This document shows, in pieces, positions 1-7,573 of a DNA stretch of 13,652 bases (within the stretch, counting starts at the first letter, position 1; the number at the start of each line of letters is the position of its first letter). The DNA is from an uncultured Bacteroidales bacterium (GTDB taxonomy: Bacteria > Bacteroidota > Bacteroidia > Bacteroidales > Paludibacteraceae), in NCBI GenBank assembly GCA_937910305.1, contig CALEPS010000191.1, forward strand, positions 1 to 13,652, in the 5' to 3' direction. The translations under genes and the position numbers were made by a program. The notes under the pieces were generated by a model, which had not been told where the DNA came from, ran no database searches, and worked only from the letters and a program-made list of their open reading frames with translations.

Positions 1-3000
1 TCCGGTCGCTACTACCAAATTTGCCTCTTTATTGACGATGGCTTCAGAACCTGGGAGGAAACATACATCGTTAGTTACATTGATATCTCCTTCGTTTGCC
101 ACAATCTTGAAGTTGGTAGCCATTGGCAATACATAGTCCGATGTAACTAAATTAATGTCATAATTTAAAAATAATACTTGAAGAGGTATTTTTAGTGAGA
201 AACTCCCGATAGAAGCACCACTATTGAGGGTCCATACTAATTGATCTTTTTCTGCATCATACTCCTTGCGCACCCATGTATCTTCACCGGCTGTCGCGGG
301 ATTCATCAAAAACATAGATCCGCTGGTTCCTACCATGGTCACAGGGTCAGATTTTCCATCAACTGTGACACTGGATTTTTCCATATAGCATCCACTATAT
401 GCAATAGATTGAGCCCCAGGTCGGTACGTAATCGGACATTCTACATTTTGGAAATAATAATCCGTCAGCAAGAATACACCCTTTGATCCCAATCCATTTG
501 TATTTCCTTGGATTGCAGACTCAATCGTTCCGCCTCGCCAATCACCCATCTGGAAGTCTTCATAAATGAATGAACCATTCTTTGCATTGATTGAGCCCTT
601 TCCTGTCACATAGCCCCATGCAAACAAATATGCACCGCTCTCAAGATCTATATGTGAATCTTCGTTGAGTTGCAACCAACCATAAGGACCTCCTACGATA
701 CCGGTCCAGTTATTTTGGTTAATATACGTCGTACTACTTGCCTCAATTTTTCCTTTTACCGTCATATTGACTCCGCTTGCAAACGTAAGCTTCAAGTATG
801 GCGAAGGAGTAGTCGGAGTGGGAGATGCATTCTTGTTTACCCATGCAGGTGTTGTGCCATTAATTGTTGTTTGTCCGGATTTATACGGTATCAACAGTGT
901 CGTATTTGCCGGTATTTCATAGTCTCCCTTAGAAAGCGTGGCATTGGCTAACATAACTATAGTCCATGTGCTGCTTGGCGAAGCGTTAACCACCTGTAAC
1001 GCTTCTTCCAACGATGCATATGAAGTGCTATTCTGCGTAATTTTGCAAACAGCTTCACCTGTCATATCTTTTGTTACACGATAGCGGTAGCCTTCGGTAT
1101 ATTCTGTTGTACCGGACTTGACGGCTACTTTGTTCATGCCCACGCCGAGTTTCTTATCAAGGTTTTCGTCCAAAACATAGTAACCGCCATTGAGCACAAA
1201 ATAGCCCGGCTCACCATTCACGCTGACGTCGGCGTAGGTACTTGTTGCCGTGCCTTTGAATTTACCATCGTTGATGATAAGAGTAGGTGTTGCTGTAGCC
1301 TCTCCTTGCAGTACAGGGTCAGCCACACCGGCGGCATAGGCTGTTGTTCCTGATGCCGTAGCAGTGTATTTCCCGCCGTTGATGGTTGCTTTACCGGCAT
1401 AGGCGTACGATCCTGTAGCATTAAGATATGTTGCCGATGCAGTCCAATCAGCCTTAGCAGCATGGACATATACAGCATATGCCGTATTACCTACTTTAGC
1501 GGAATCTACAAAGACATTACCAGCATTCAATATTAACTCTCCCTCTTTTATTTGAGCATAATTGTATTTTGGGATGATGGTTACCTTTCCTTCCGGCAGA
1601 TCAGAGGTGGTTGCTGAAGTATTTGATGTAACAGAAGCATTCACATACGCACCGTAGACAGTATTAGGCGCCTTTATTTCAAATGTAGAATTAGTTACCG
1701 TTGTTTGCGGGTATTGACATAAAATACCATAACTCTTAGTAGTAGTCGCCGTAGCCTGTATAGATACATTGTCAACATCCGCAGGTCCAGCAGTCTGTAT
1801 ACCACACGCCGTCTCAGTATGAGAGGTAACGGTAATATCCGTATTCTTAATTACCAGTTCACATTGCGCGAATGAACCTCCATAATGTCCCCAAGTCGGT
1901 CCCGCCATACATACACCGTAAGCGCTTGATAAAGAATCCGTTCTCGCCATTATCTTACCCCCGTTTATCTTACATTTGGCTGCCACAGAACGATCTCCGC
2001 TTGGATATATATACTTATAAATATCATATGATCCAGACCCATCATCTTTATGTGTCCATTTATTGTCTAAGGAATCCTTTCGAAGATAGAGAGCCGTAAA
2101 AGGACGGCTTGTACAATTTATATAAACACCATACGCACCTGTCCCTCTTTTCGTTATAGCAGTTATGTCACAATTGTTTACTTCCGCCTCACAATAGTCA
2201 GTAAAGCCAGTGGGGGTTTGAATAATTGCATCCACAAACACTCCAGCCGCTTCGCTTGCATTATTATCGGTTTTATATCTACCATTAGCAGTAGCAATAA
2301 TTGTAGCATTATTAACCACTAATTTTCCAGCCACGCCATATATACATCTTGCATATCGGCCCTCTGAAGTAGCAGTAAAGGTACCGCCATTGATAGTTGT
2401 ATTTCCTCCGGATGATACAGCACGAGCATGACGATCTCCATTTAAGGTGTGCGTTGTCGCAGTGAAAGTTCCATCATGAATAATCAACTCCGGGTAGCCA
2501 GTTTTCTCTCCTCCAAGTGTCCGGTTGGCATAGATCGAAGTAGCAGAGTTGTACATTGATCTAGCGCGGGTTGCTGTACAAATGGCATATGCGCCCGAAG
2601 TCACGACATCCGCCGTATATGTACCACTGTTAATAGTAATTTTTGCAGCAGTGGCATACTCCCCAAAGTAATCCGGTTGCAGATTTTCAAACACCGTACT
2701 TTGAGCCGATCCACCATATACCGCATATGCCGTCCCTGCTGTTTTTGCATTTGCCGTAATATTACAATTAGTCAATTCAACATCTGCCTTATGACATGTT
2801 CCATAGGTTCCATTTACTTCCGCAAGTGCTTGGACACCATACACTGACGAGTTTCCTGTTGCTTCTATTGTAGCATTCTTTATAATATGAGTTATATGTT
2901 TGTTATCTTTAGAGCTAAAGTCTCCATATACGCTCACACCATATCCATATGTTGTTGTCGGCAATCCCTTTATCGTACCACCGGTAATATTCAACAGGCC

Positions 3001-5028
3001 CGTCTCCTGATTACTATGCGTTCCATCAACGGCGGTAGCAGCACCTGTGCCTGCACGGTGACGGTCGGCAAAAACACCATACGCATAAGTTGTTTTAGAT
3101 ACAGCTTCAACAAGACCGCCATCCATATTTAACTTGCCGTAATAACCACTCGATGCGGTAGCATTAGCTGATGCTCTAAGAAATACACCATACGCATATG
3201 AGGTTCCTGTTGCTTCTGCATGTATGGTTCCATTATGAATGTTTACTACCCCATAACTGCGTATTCCGTAAGCGTATGTTTTTCCATATGCATAAACGGC
3301 ACCATTATTAATGGTGATTTCAGATTGCGCTGTAGCGGAAGATGCACCATATATACCATATGCATCGCGTGCATTTCGAGTACCTTTTACCACACCACCA
3401 TTCATTGTAAAACTCTTACCGGAATTCACATAAACGGCTGTCGCATATAAGCGATCTGCAGTTGTTTGGGATGTATTGGTATTCTCAATCTCTATCGTTC
3501 CGCTTTCCAATATCACATTACCATTATTAATCTGAATGCAGTATAATGCATTTGCGTAAGATCCCGTTGCACTCAGTTTACCGCCAGTCTTGCTATCCAT
3601 GATAGTAAGTGTCTTGTTGGCGCTATTCATGTAAAGCAACCTCGGATAAGAGGAACTGATTGTGCCGGAAAGTGTTTTTCCATTGAGGTCCAGCGTAATA
3701 TTATTGGTTACACTCTGCGTTGCTGTCAGAGTCCCCAAATCGATGTTGCGCATGAGTTTGATGGTAGAGCCGGCGTTGCTATTAGCAAGTGTCAAACCAT
3801 CCGCCCAAGTGGTAGTGTTATCGGATATTTTTGTTCCGCTTGCATTATAGACCTCAACATCATAATCCGCCTCGGGTTCGGCGTAGGCAGTGAGGGTGAG
3901 GGTTTTTGTGGCTCCGCCGCCGTTGGTGGCGGTGAGGGTAAGGGTGGCTGAGAAATCGCCCGTTGCACCACCTGCGTTGAAAGTGAAAGGTACGGTTATA
4001 TTACCCGCACCGGTGGCTGCATTTGTTGAAGCAAAAGAGATAGTACCCTGTGTCCATGTGCCGCCTGTGGCACCGGTGATAGTAGCGGTAAAATCGCCTG
4101 CACCATCGGAGTAAGTAACAGGGAAGACTGCCGATCCTGCCACATCGACTGAAGGCGTCGAAGGATAGACCTTCTCCGCATTACCATCCGAGATGGCCAC
4201 ATTCGGGAAATCGGCTGTCACGTTACAAGAAGCAGACTCGTCGGCTTTGGTCGTCAGAGTGACAGTGAACGAATTTGCACGGTTATGGTCATTACCGCCG
4301 TAGGTGTTGTTACCCGTGAACTTATAGTTGACCTTCACCTGTGTGCCGTCCACTTCCCAACCCGTAACGGTCAATACACCGTTACCGCTGTTCTTGGTAA
4401 CAACAGGGTCATTGAAGTCTGCTTTAGCGCAACTATGCGAAGCTGTGAAAGTGAGCGTACCGGTGTAGTCGCCGCAAGACGTCTGCGCATTAGTAGGCGT
4501 GAACGTCACATCACTCGGTGCTGTAAGGGTTATCTTCGCGAAGTTGGCAGTTATGGTGTAATTATTAGTTCTTACACGAGAATCATATACATAATAATTG
4601 CGTCCCGAACTCTCATCGGCATTACTAGTTTGACCAGCTGTACAGGTGATACTTTGCGCCGTGTTTGTTTTAGGGGTTGCTAACGTCATTGCTCCTTTAC
4701 CATTTGTTGTTGACCAAGAACTCCAATAGTAACCAACATTAGGTATAGCCCATGCATAGAACACACAGTCACCACCGCTAGAAGAAGCGGCTATGCTTAA
4801 CTTTGTACCATCATAAGAACTTGGTTTGGAATTGGATATAGCCAAAAGAATACTTCCCCCTGTTCCTGCTGATCCAGTCAATGTAGCATTATATGTTATC
4901 GCCCACATTTCTTGCGGGAGAGCAAGGAAGAGGACAGCGGCGATTATCGCCACGTATCGTCCAATACTGTTTAGTTTTTTGTAACTCACCAGACTAATGA
5001 ATGAGTTGTTTGAAAATTTTGTTGTCAT
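1..5028 (-). CDS. Giant secreted beta-solenoid surface protein, C-terminus outside window
   Basis: An uninterrupted reading frame of 1676 codons runs from an ATG at 5028 to the window edge, with no stop in any in-frame triplet; the C-terminus is missing. Residues 1-43 form a long signal peptide: a basic N-region, a hydrophobic run (VAIIAAVLFLALP) and a probable cleavage after MWA. Residues about 44-385 are Ser/Thr/Gly-rich Ig-like beta segments. At about 390 and again near 1340 there are patterns typical of Bacteroidales repeat proteins (..STIKLMRNIDL; YASLEEALQVVNAS). Between about 475 and 1280 lie some 20 irregular repeats of roughly 30-45 residues with the core INGGTFTATA...AYGVY, which fits a parallel beta-helix. 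No enzyme motif was seen. By analogy it should be exported and surface-attached, perhaps through a type IX sorting tail beyond the edge, and be adhesin-like; that role is inferred. It starts 25 bases after the nearest DUF1016 gene with no promoter between, so it may be co-transcribed. Confidence 0.9.
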   Translation of the reverse strand, partial: MTTKFSNNSFISLVSYKKLNSIGRYVAIIAAVLFLALPQEMWAITYNATLTGSAGTGGSILLAISNSKPSSYDGTKLSIAASSSGGDCVFYAWAIPNVGYYWSSWSTTNGKGAMTLATPKTNTAQSITCTAGQTSNADESSGRNYYVYDSRVRTNNYTITANFAKITLTAPSDVTFTPTNAQTSCGDYTGTLTFTASHSCAKADFNDPVVTKNSGNGVLTVTGWEVDGTQVKVNYKFTGNNTYGGNDHNRANSFTVTLTTKADESASCNVTADFPNVAISDGNAEKVYPSTPSVDVAGSAVFPVTYSDGAGDFTATITGATGGTWTQGTISFASTNAATGAGNITVPFTFNAGGATGDFSATLTLTATNGGGATKTLTLTAYAEPEADYDVEVYNASGTKISDNTTTWADGLTLANSNAGSTIKLMRNIDLGTLTATQSVTNNITLDLNGKTLSGTISSSYPRLLYMNSANKTLTIMDSKTGGKLSATGSYANALYCIQINNGNVILESGTIEIENTNTSQTTADRLYATAVYVNSGKSFTMNGGVVKGTRNARDAYGIYGASSATAQSEITINNGAVYAYGKTYAYGIRSYGVVNIHNGTIHAEATGTSYAYGVFLRASANATASSGYYGKLNMDGGLVEAVSKTTYAYGVFADRHRAGTGAATAVDGTHSNQETGLLNITGGTIKGLPTTTYGYGVSVYGDFSSKDNKHITHIIKNATIEATGNSSVYGVQALAEVNGTYGTCHKADVELTNCNITANAKTAGTAYAVYGGSAQSTVFENLQPDYFGEYATAAKITINSGTYTADVVTSGAYAICTATRARSMYNSATSIYANRTLGGEKTGYPELIIHDGTFTATTHTLNGDRHARAVSSGGNTTINGGTFTATSEGRYARCIYGVAGKLVVNNATIIATANGRYKTDNNASEAAGVFVDAIIQTPTGFTDYCEAEVNNCDITAITKRGTGAYGVYINCTSRPFTALYLRKDSLDNKWTHKDDGSGSYDIYKYIYPSGDRSVAAKCKINGGKIMARTDSLSSAYGVCMAGPTWGHYGGSFAQCELVIKNTDITVTSHTETACGIQTAGPADVDNVSIQATATTTKSYGILCQYPQTTVTNSTFEIKAPNTVYGAYVNASVTSNTSATTSDLPEGKVTIIPKYNYAQIKEGELILNAGNVFVDSAKVGNTAYAVYVHAAKADWTASATYLNATGSYAYAGKATINGGKYTATASGTTAYAAGVADPVLQGEATATPTLIINDGKFKGTATSTYADVSVNGEPGYFVLNGGYYVLDENLDKKLGVGMNKVAVKSGTTEYTEGYRYRVTKDMTGEAVCKITQNSTSYASLEEALQVVNASPSSTWTIVMLANATLSKGDYEIPANTTLLIPYKSGQTTINGTTPAWVNKNASPTPTTPSPYLKLTFASGVNMTVKGKIEASSTTYINQNNWTGIVGGPYGWLQLNEDSHIDLESGAYLFAWGYVTGKGSINAKNGSFIYEDFQMGDWRGGTIESAIQGNTNGLGSKGVFLLTDYYFQNVECPITYRPGAQSIAYSGCYMEKSSVTVDGKSDPVTMVGTSGSMFLMNPATAGEDTWVRKEYDAEKDQLVWTLNSGASIGSFSLKIPLQVLFLNYDINLVTSDYVLPMATNFKIVANEGDINVTNDVCFLPGSEAIVNKEANLVVATG

Positions 5029-5062
5029 ATCGTTTTGTATCTTAAATGTTTTCTTATTTGTC
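4975..5062 (-). repeat. 88-bp direct repeat, copy A
   Basis: This copy covers the last codons (GACAAATAA) of the DUF1016 gene ending at 5054, the 25-base spacer, and the first 18 codons of the giant surface protein. It matches 7486-7573 without indels, with 5 mismatches counted by eye. The stretch 5019-5062 is identical to 7530-7573 over 44 bp. The distance between copies is 2511 bp. The identical part holds the leader TTAAGATACAAAACGATATG, which ends in the start codon. Confidence 0.93.
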
Positions 5063-6214
5063 GTTATTCATGAATTCCACAAATTCCTCTAAACTGCGTT
5101 GCAGCACGCTGCCAAGTTTAATTTGTTCTTCATATTTCGATACCATGGTAGGACTCATGCTACGATTAAGTGCATAACGCACCACCTCAGGATTAGCATC
5201 TTTACACATCAATATACCTATGCTCGGATTCTCATTGCTTCGGCGCTCAGTTTGGTCCAATGCTTCCAAATAGAACTCCAATTGTCCTAAGTCACGCGGA
5301 TCAAATTTCGTCGTTTTCAGTTCGATAGCCACCAAACATTGCAGCGCACGGTGGTAGAACAACAAATCGCAACGAAAAACCTGTCCACCGACTTCTAATG
5401 CATGCTCTTGATCCACGAATAGGAAGTCCTTTCCCATTTCGGTAATGAACTCACGCATATGCTCTACGATTCCTCTACGCAGGCGACTCTCTTTATACTG
5501 ACGAGGTAGCCCCAAGAAATCCACGATGGTCTTATCTTTGAGCAACATTTCTGCTCGCGGATAGGTCTCTTTCAGCATCGCAGATTGTAATTTTCTGTCG
5601 CTTAGAACCTGCGAATATGCATCTGTTTTAATGGCGCGTTCGAGTTGCTTATTCTGCAATTTTTGGTATTCTGCGTATAGAATGTAAAATACATATTGCT
5701 CGGGCAATGAGCATTGGCGTAAAATAATCTGATGATTTGTCCACCCGGTGCGAAACAACACACTTGGAATTTGTGTCATTTCAAATGATACAATTTGTTC
5801 GTTCGATAATTGTGTCATTTCGGATGACACAAATTCTTCGGATGCTATTGGTGCTGCCGCGAGTGGAACAATTTGTTTTTGTAATCTCAAGTGAACTAAC
5901 AAATTGATGAATTCAGCAGACGAGTAAGTATCGTAAAATTGAACCATCCTATAGATAGTCACCTTACTCCATCCCTTCAATGTCGGGTTCTGCGTATGGA
6001 TATACTCCGCTAGTTGCTGTACAACCTTGGTGCCCCATTGCGCATTTTTAATGCGATCTGAAACAAAAGCGCCAACCTCCCATGCTGTCAGTAAAGACGC
6101 ATGGTTCACCATCTGCACTGCTTGACTTCGGCGTGTCTCTATGATTTGCATCACAGACGCAAAATCATGAGATTGCTGCACTGATGTGTTCGTTGTTTGC
6201 ATTTTTGTTGTCAT
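5054..6214 (-). CDS. DUF1016 (YhcG-type) PD-(D/E)XK nuclease-like protein 1
   Basis: This 386-residue protein has the DUF1016 layout: an N-terminal helical domain (about 15-100, with WEVGAFVSDRI and the KGWSKVTIYRMVQFYD region) and a C-terminal PD-(D/E)XK nuclease fold (about 230-365). The likely catalytic residues are D283 in CDLLFY, E298 and K300 in IELK, and Q311 in LGQLEFYLEAL; the family signature PSIGILMCK also follows. It probably acts on DNA, but the cellular role of this family is unsettled. The linker at about 125-155 carries a 13-residue tandem repeat (EFVSSEMTQLSNE / QIVSFEMTQIPSV) encoded by palindromic DNA. The first four residues, MTTK, match the start of the giant surface protein because both starts lie in the same repeated leader, so the ancestral start could be Met5. 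It lies 61 bases after nuclease gene 2, in the same probable operon. Confidence 0.9.
   Translation of the reverse strand: MTTKMQTTNTSVQQSHDFASVMQIIETRRSQAVQMVNHASLLTAWEVGAFVSDRIKNAQWGTKVVQQLAEYIHTQNPTLKGWSKVTIYRMVQFYDTYSSAEFINLLVHLRLQKQIVPLAAAPIASEEFVSSEMTQLSNEQIVSFEMTQIPSVLFRTGWTNHQIILRQCSLPEQYVFYILYAEYQKLQNKQLERAIKTDAYSQVLSDRKLQSAMLKETYPRAEMLLKDKTIVDFLGLPRQYKESRLRRGIVEHMREFITEMGKDFLFVDQEHALEVGGQVFRCDLLFYHRALQCLVAIELKTTKFDPRDLGQLEFYLEALDQTERRSNENPSIGILMCKDANPEVVRYALNRSMSPTMVSKYEEQIKLGSVLQRSLEEFVEFMNNDK
5771..5832 (-). repeat. Paired coding palindromes in linker of DUF1016 gene 1
   Basis: Two 23-bp imperfect palindromes lie at 5771-5793 (arms TTGTGTCATTT / AAATGATACAA) and 5810-5832 (arms TTGTGTCAT / ATGACACAA). 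They are 39 bases apart, which is 13 codons, so the duplication keeps frame. They encode the paired VSxEMTQ motifs between the N-terminal domain and the nuclease domain. Confidence 0.85.
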
Positions 6215-6260
6215 ATCGTTTTGTATCTTAAATATTTTTTCTATTATTTTATCTTAAATT
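6203..6260 (-). repeat. Shared leader repeat C, partly duplicated in tandem
   Basis: The stretch 6203-6233 is identical over 31 bp to 5017-5047 and includes the start codon of DUF1016 gene 1 and its leader TTAAGATACAAAACGATATG. Weaker similarity runs about 12 bases further into the coding sequence. Immediately upstream on the minus strand, near 6242-6260, is a degenerate second copy (TTTAAGATAAAA), so the spacer between DUF1016 genes 2 and 1 looks like a local tandem duplication of the leader. No TAnnTTTG promoter is visible here. Confidence 0.85.
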
Positions 6261-6275
6261 TCTATTATTTATTGT

Positions 6276-7433
6276 TCATAATAATTCTTTCAATTGATTC
6301 TCATCAGGTAACAACTCTTTTAATCGTTCAGTTCTCAATTTATAAGTTGCTACTCCCATCGGTTTTTGGTAATCTTGGAGCACGTACTCAACATAAGCCT
6401 TATCCGCATCTTTGCATAATATGATTCCTATGGATGGGTTTTCATTAGGCAAACGCTCCTCATCATCCAATATCCGCAAATAGGCTGCCAATTGGCCTAA
6501 ATACGCCGGCTTGAAGGCTCCTTTTTTAAGCTCTACAACAACTAAACTTTGCAACTCTCTATTAAAAAACAACAAATCCACCCAATGATCATGCCCTAAT
6601 TTATCATAATGAACTTGGCTTCCCTTAAAAGTAAACGACCGCCCAAACTCCATTATAAAGTTTTTGATATTCAGAATTATATGTTTTTCGATGACTGCCT
6701 CATCTATGTCATCTTCATTTTCCCCCAATTGCTCCACATTTACAAAATCCAACATGTACTCATCTTTGAACATTTCAATTGCTCTTAGCGATTGCTTCTT
6801 ACGGGGAAGTGTCTGCGCAAAATTATTAGGCATCAATGACTGATGGGTATATACATCCGCTTTTAACATCTCACGTAATGTGTATTTGTCCCAATGGTTT
6901 AGAGCCGTTTGGTGGACATAAAAGGCCCGTTGCTCTATCGAAGATGTCTTTGTTAATATTTCCGTATGGTGCGTAAAACCAATGGAAAGGAAATCAGCCC
7001 ATGTCATCTCGGTACCTTCGAACGGTGTCACTTTTCCAAAGTTCATGTCTATCATGTCGGAAGACTTCGTTTCGGCAGCCGCGGCTGCCATATTTGCCTC
7101 TTCCATTTCGGCAGCCGCGGCTGCCGATTTTACATGCTGCTCATCCATTAACGGAGCCCATGACTCATAAAACTGGCGCATCAACTTTAGGTTTCGGGAC
7201 GAAAATCCCTTCAATCCCGGCAATTCGATACTAAGTTGCGCACTTATATTTTCAATTGCATTAGTTCCCCAATGTCCCTTTCGTGAATTTTCCGAGATAT
7301 ATTTACCTATACCATAATATAGCGCCAGTTGTTTTTGGTTAATTATCCTAACGGCACTATACTGACTTGCAAGAATCGCCTCTTTGATTGCTTGCACTGC
7401 GGAACGATATGTCGGGTCTAATTTATTCTGCAT
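6276..7433 (-). CDS. DUF1016 (YhcG-type) PD-(D/E)XK nuclease-like protein 2
   Basis: This 385-residue protein has the DUF1016 N-terminal domain at about 5-95 (ALYYGIGKYISE; LPGLKGFSSRNLKLMRQFYE) and a PD-(D/E)XK domain at about 245-365. The likely catalytic set is D286 in VDLLFF, E301 and K303 in VVELK, and Q314 in LGQLAAYL, followed by NPSIGIILCKDAD. It diverges clearly from its two neighbours, so this is not a recent duplication. The linker at about 103-127 is low-complexity, with two 12-residue units (AAAAAEMEEANM / AAAAAETKSSDM) encoded by GC-rich palindromes. The start ATG at 7433 is preceded by an A-rich leader (AATAAAAGAAGAATG) unlike the leader of genes 1 and 3; this leader follows directly on a surface-protein remnant. 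Whether it is active alone or assists a restriction system cannot be told from sequence. Confidence 0.9.
   Translation of the reverse strand: MQNKLDPTYRSAVQAIKEAILASQYSAVRIINQKQLALYYGIGKYISENSRKGHWGTNAIENISAQLSIELPGLKGFSSRNLKLMRQFYESWAPLMDEQHVKSAAAAAEMEEANMAAAAAETKSSDMIDMNFGKVTPFEGTEMTWADFLSIGFTHHTEILTKTSSIEQRAFYVHQTALNHWDKYTLREMLKADVYTHQSLMPNNFAQTLPRKKQSLRAIEMFKDEYMLDFVNVEQLGENEDDIDEAVIEKHIILNIKNFIMEFGRSFTFKGSQVHYDKLGHDHWVDLLFFNRELQSLVVVELKKGAFKPAYLGQLAAYLRILDDEERLPNENPSIGIILCKDADKAYVEYVLQDYQKPMGVATYKLRTERLKELLPDENQLKELL
7070..7125 (-). repeat. Paired GC-rich coding palindromes in linker of DUF1016 gene 2
   Basis: An identical 20-bp segment occurs at 7070-7089 and 7106-7125, 36 bases (12 codons) apart. 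Each contains GGCAGCCGCGGCTGCC, a perfect 16-bp palindrome; in the second copy the palindrome extends to 18 bp. They encode the two poly-Ala blocks of the linker and stand out from the AT-rich gene around them. Confidence 0.92.
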
Positions 7434-7479
7434 TCTTCTTTTATTCTCTATTCCAACAAAAATTATGCCCCTATTGGAT

Positions 7480-7539
7480 TCAGGCTTTTTTGTAACTCAT
7501 CCGGCTAATGAATGAGTTGTTTGAAATTCTTGTTGTCAT
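7480..7539 (-). pseudogene. 19-codon remnant of a surface-protein 5' end
   Basis: From the ATG at 7539 the frame reads MTTRISNNSFISRMSYKKA and then stops. The giant surface protein begins MTTKFSNNSFISLVSYKKL, so this is a truncated copy of its start, ending before the hydrophobic core of the signal peptide. It lies within repeat copy B, between DUF1016 gene 3 and gene 2. The sequence after the KK codons is unrelated and leads into gene 2. It is either a decayed second surface-protein gene or the target side of an insertion. A function as a short leader peptide cannot be excluded, since substitutions have kept it open. Confidence 0.8.
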
Positions 7540-7573
7540 ATCGTTTTGTATCTTAAATGTTTTCTTATTTGTC
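7486..7573 (-). repeat. 88-bp direct repeat, copy B
   Basis: This is the partner of 4975-5062. It covers the final codons of DUF1016 gene 3 (GACAAATAA), the 25-base spacer with the shared leader, and the first 18 codons of the surface-protein remnant. The five mismatches all lie in the coding part of the remnant; the leader half is identical over 44 bp. With copy A it brackets DUF1016 genes 1 and 2. Confidence 0.93.

Noticed and set aside
1190..3600. A CRISPR array, suggested by the many recurring short motifs
   Set aside because: The repeats are protein-level, irregular in length and diverged in DNA; there are no constant 25-45 bp repeats with uniform spacers and no cas genes.
1218..4202. 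Short minus-strand frames in a different phase within the surface gene
   Set aside because: They are out of frame with the 1676-codon protein and made of low-complexity Leu/Arg/Gln translations of its repeats.
241..4683. Many short plus-strand frames of 60-130 codons opposite the surface-protein gene
   Set aside because: The minus-strand frame is continuous from 5028 to 1 with a signal peptide and repeats; the plus-strand frames are its shadows.
4975..7573. A classic insertion sequence or composite transposon
   Set aside because: No transposase, integrase or terminal inverted repeats were seen; the 88-bp copies are direct and overlap coding ends.
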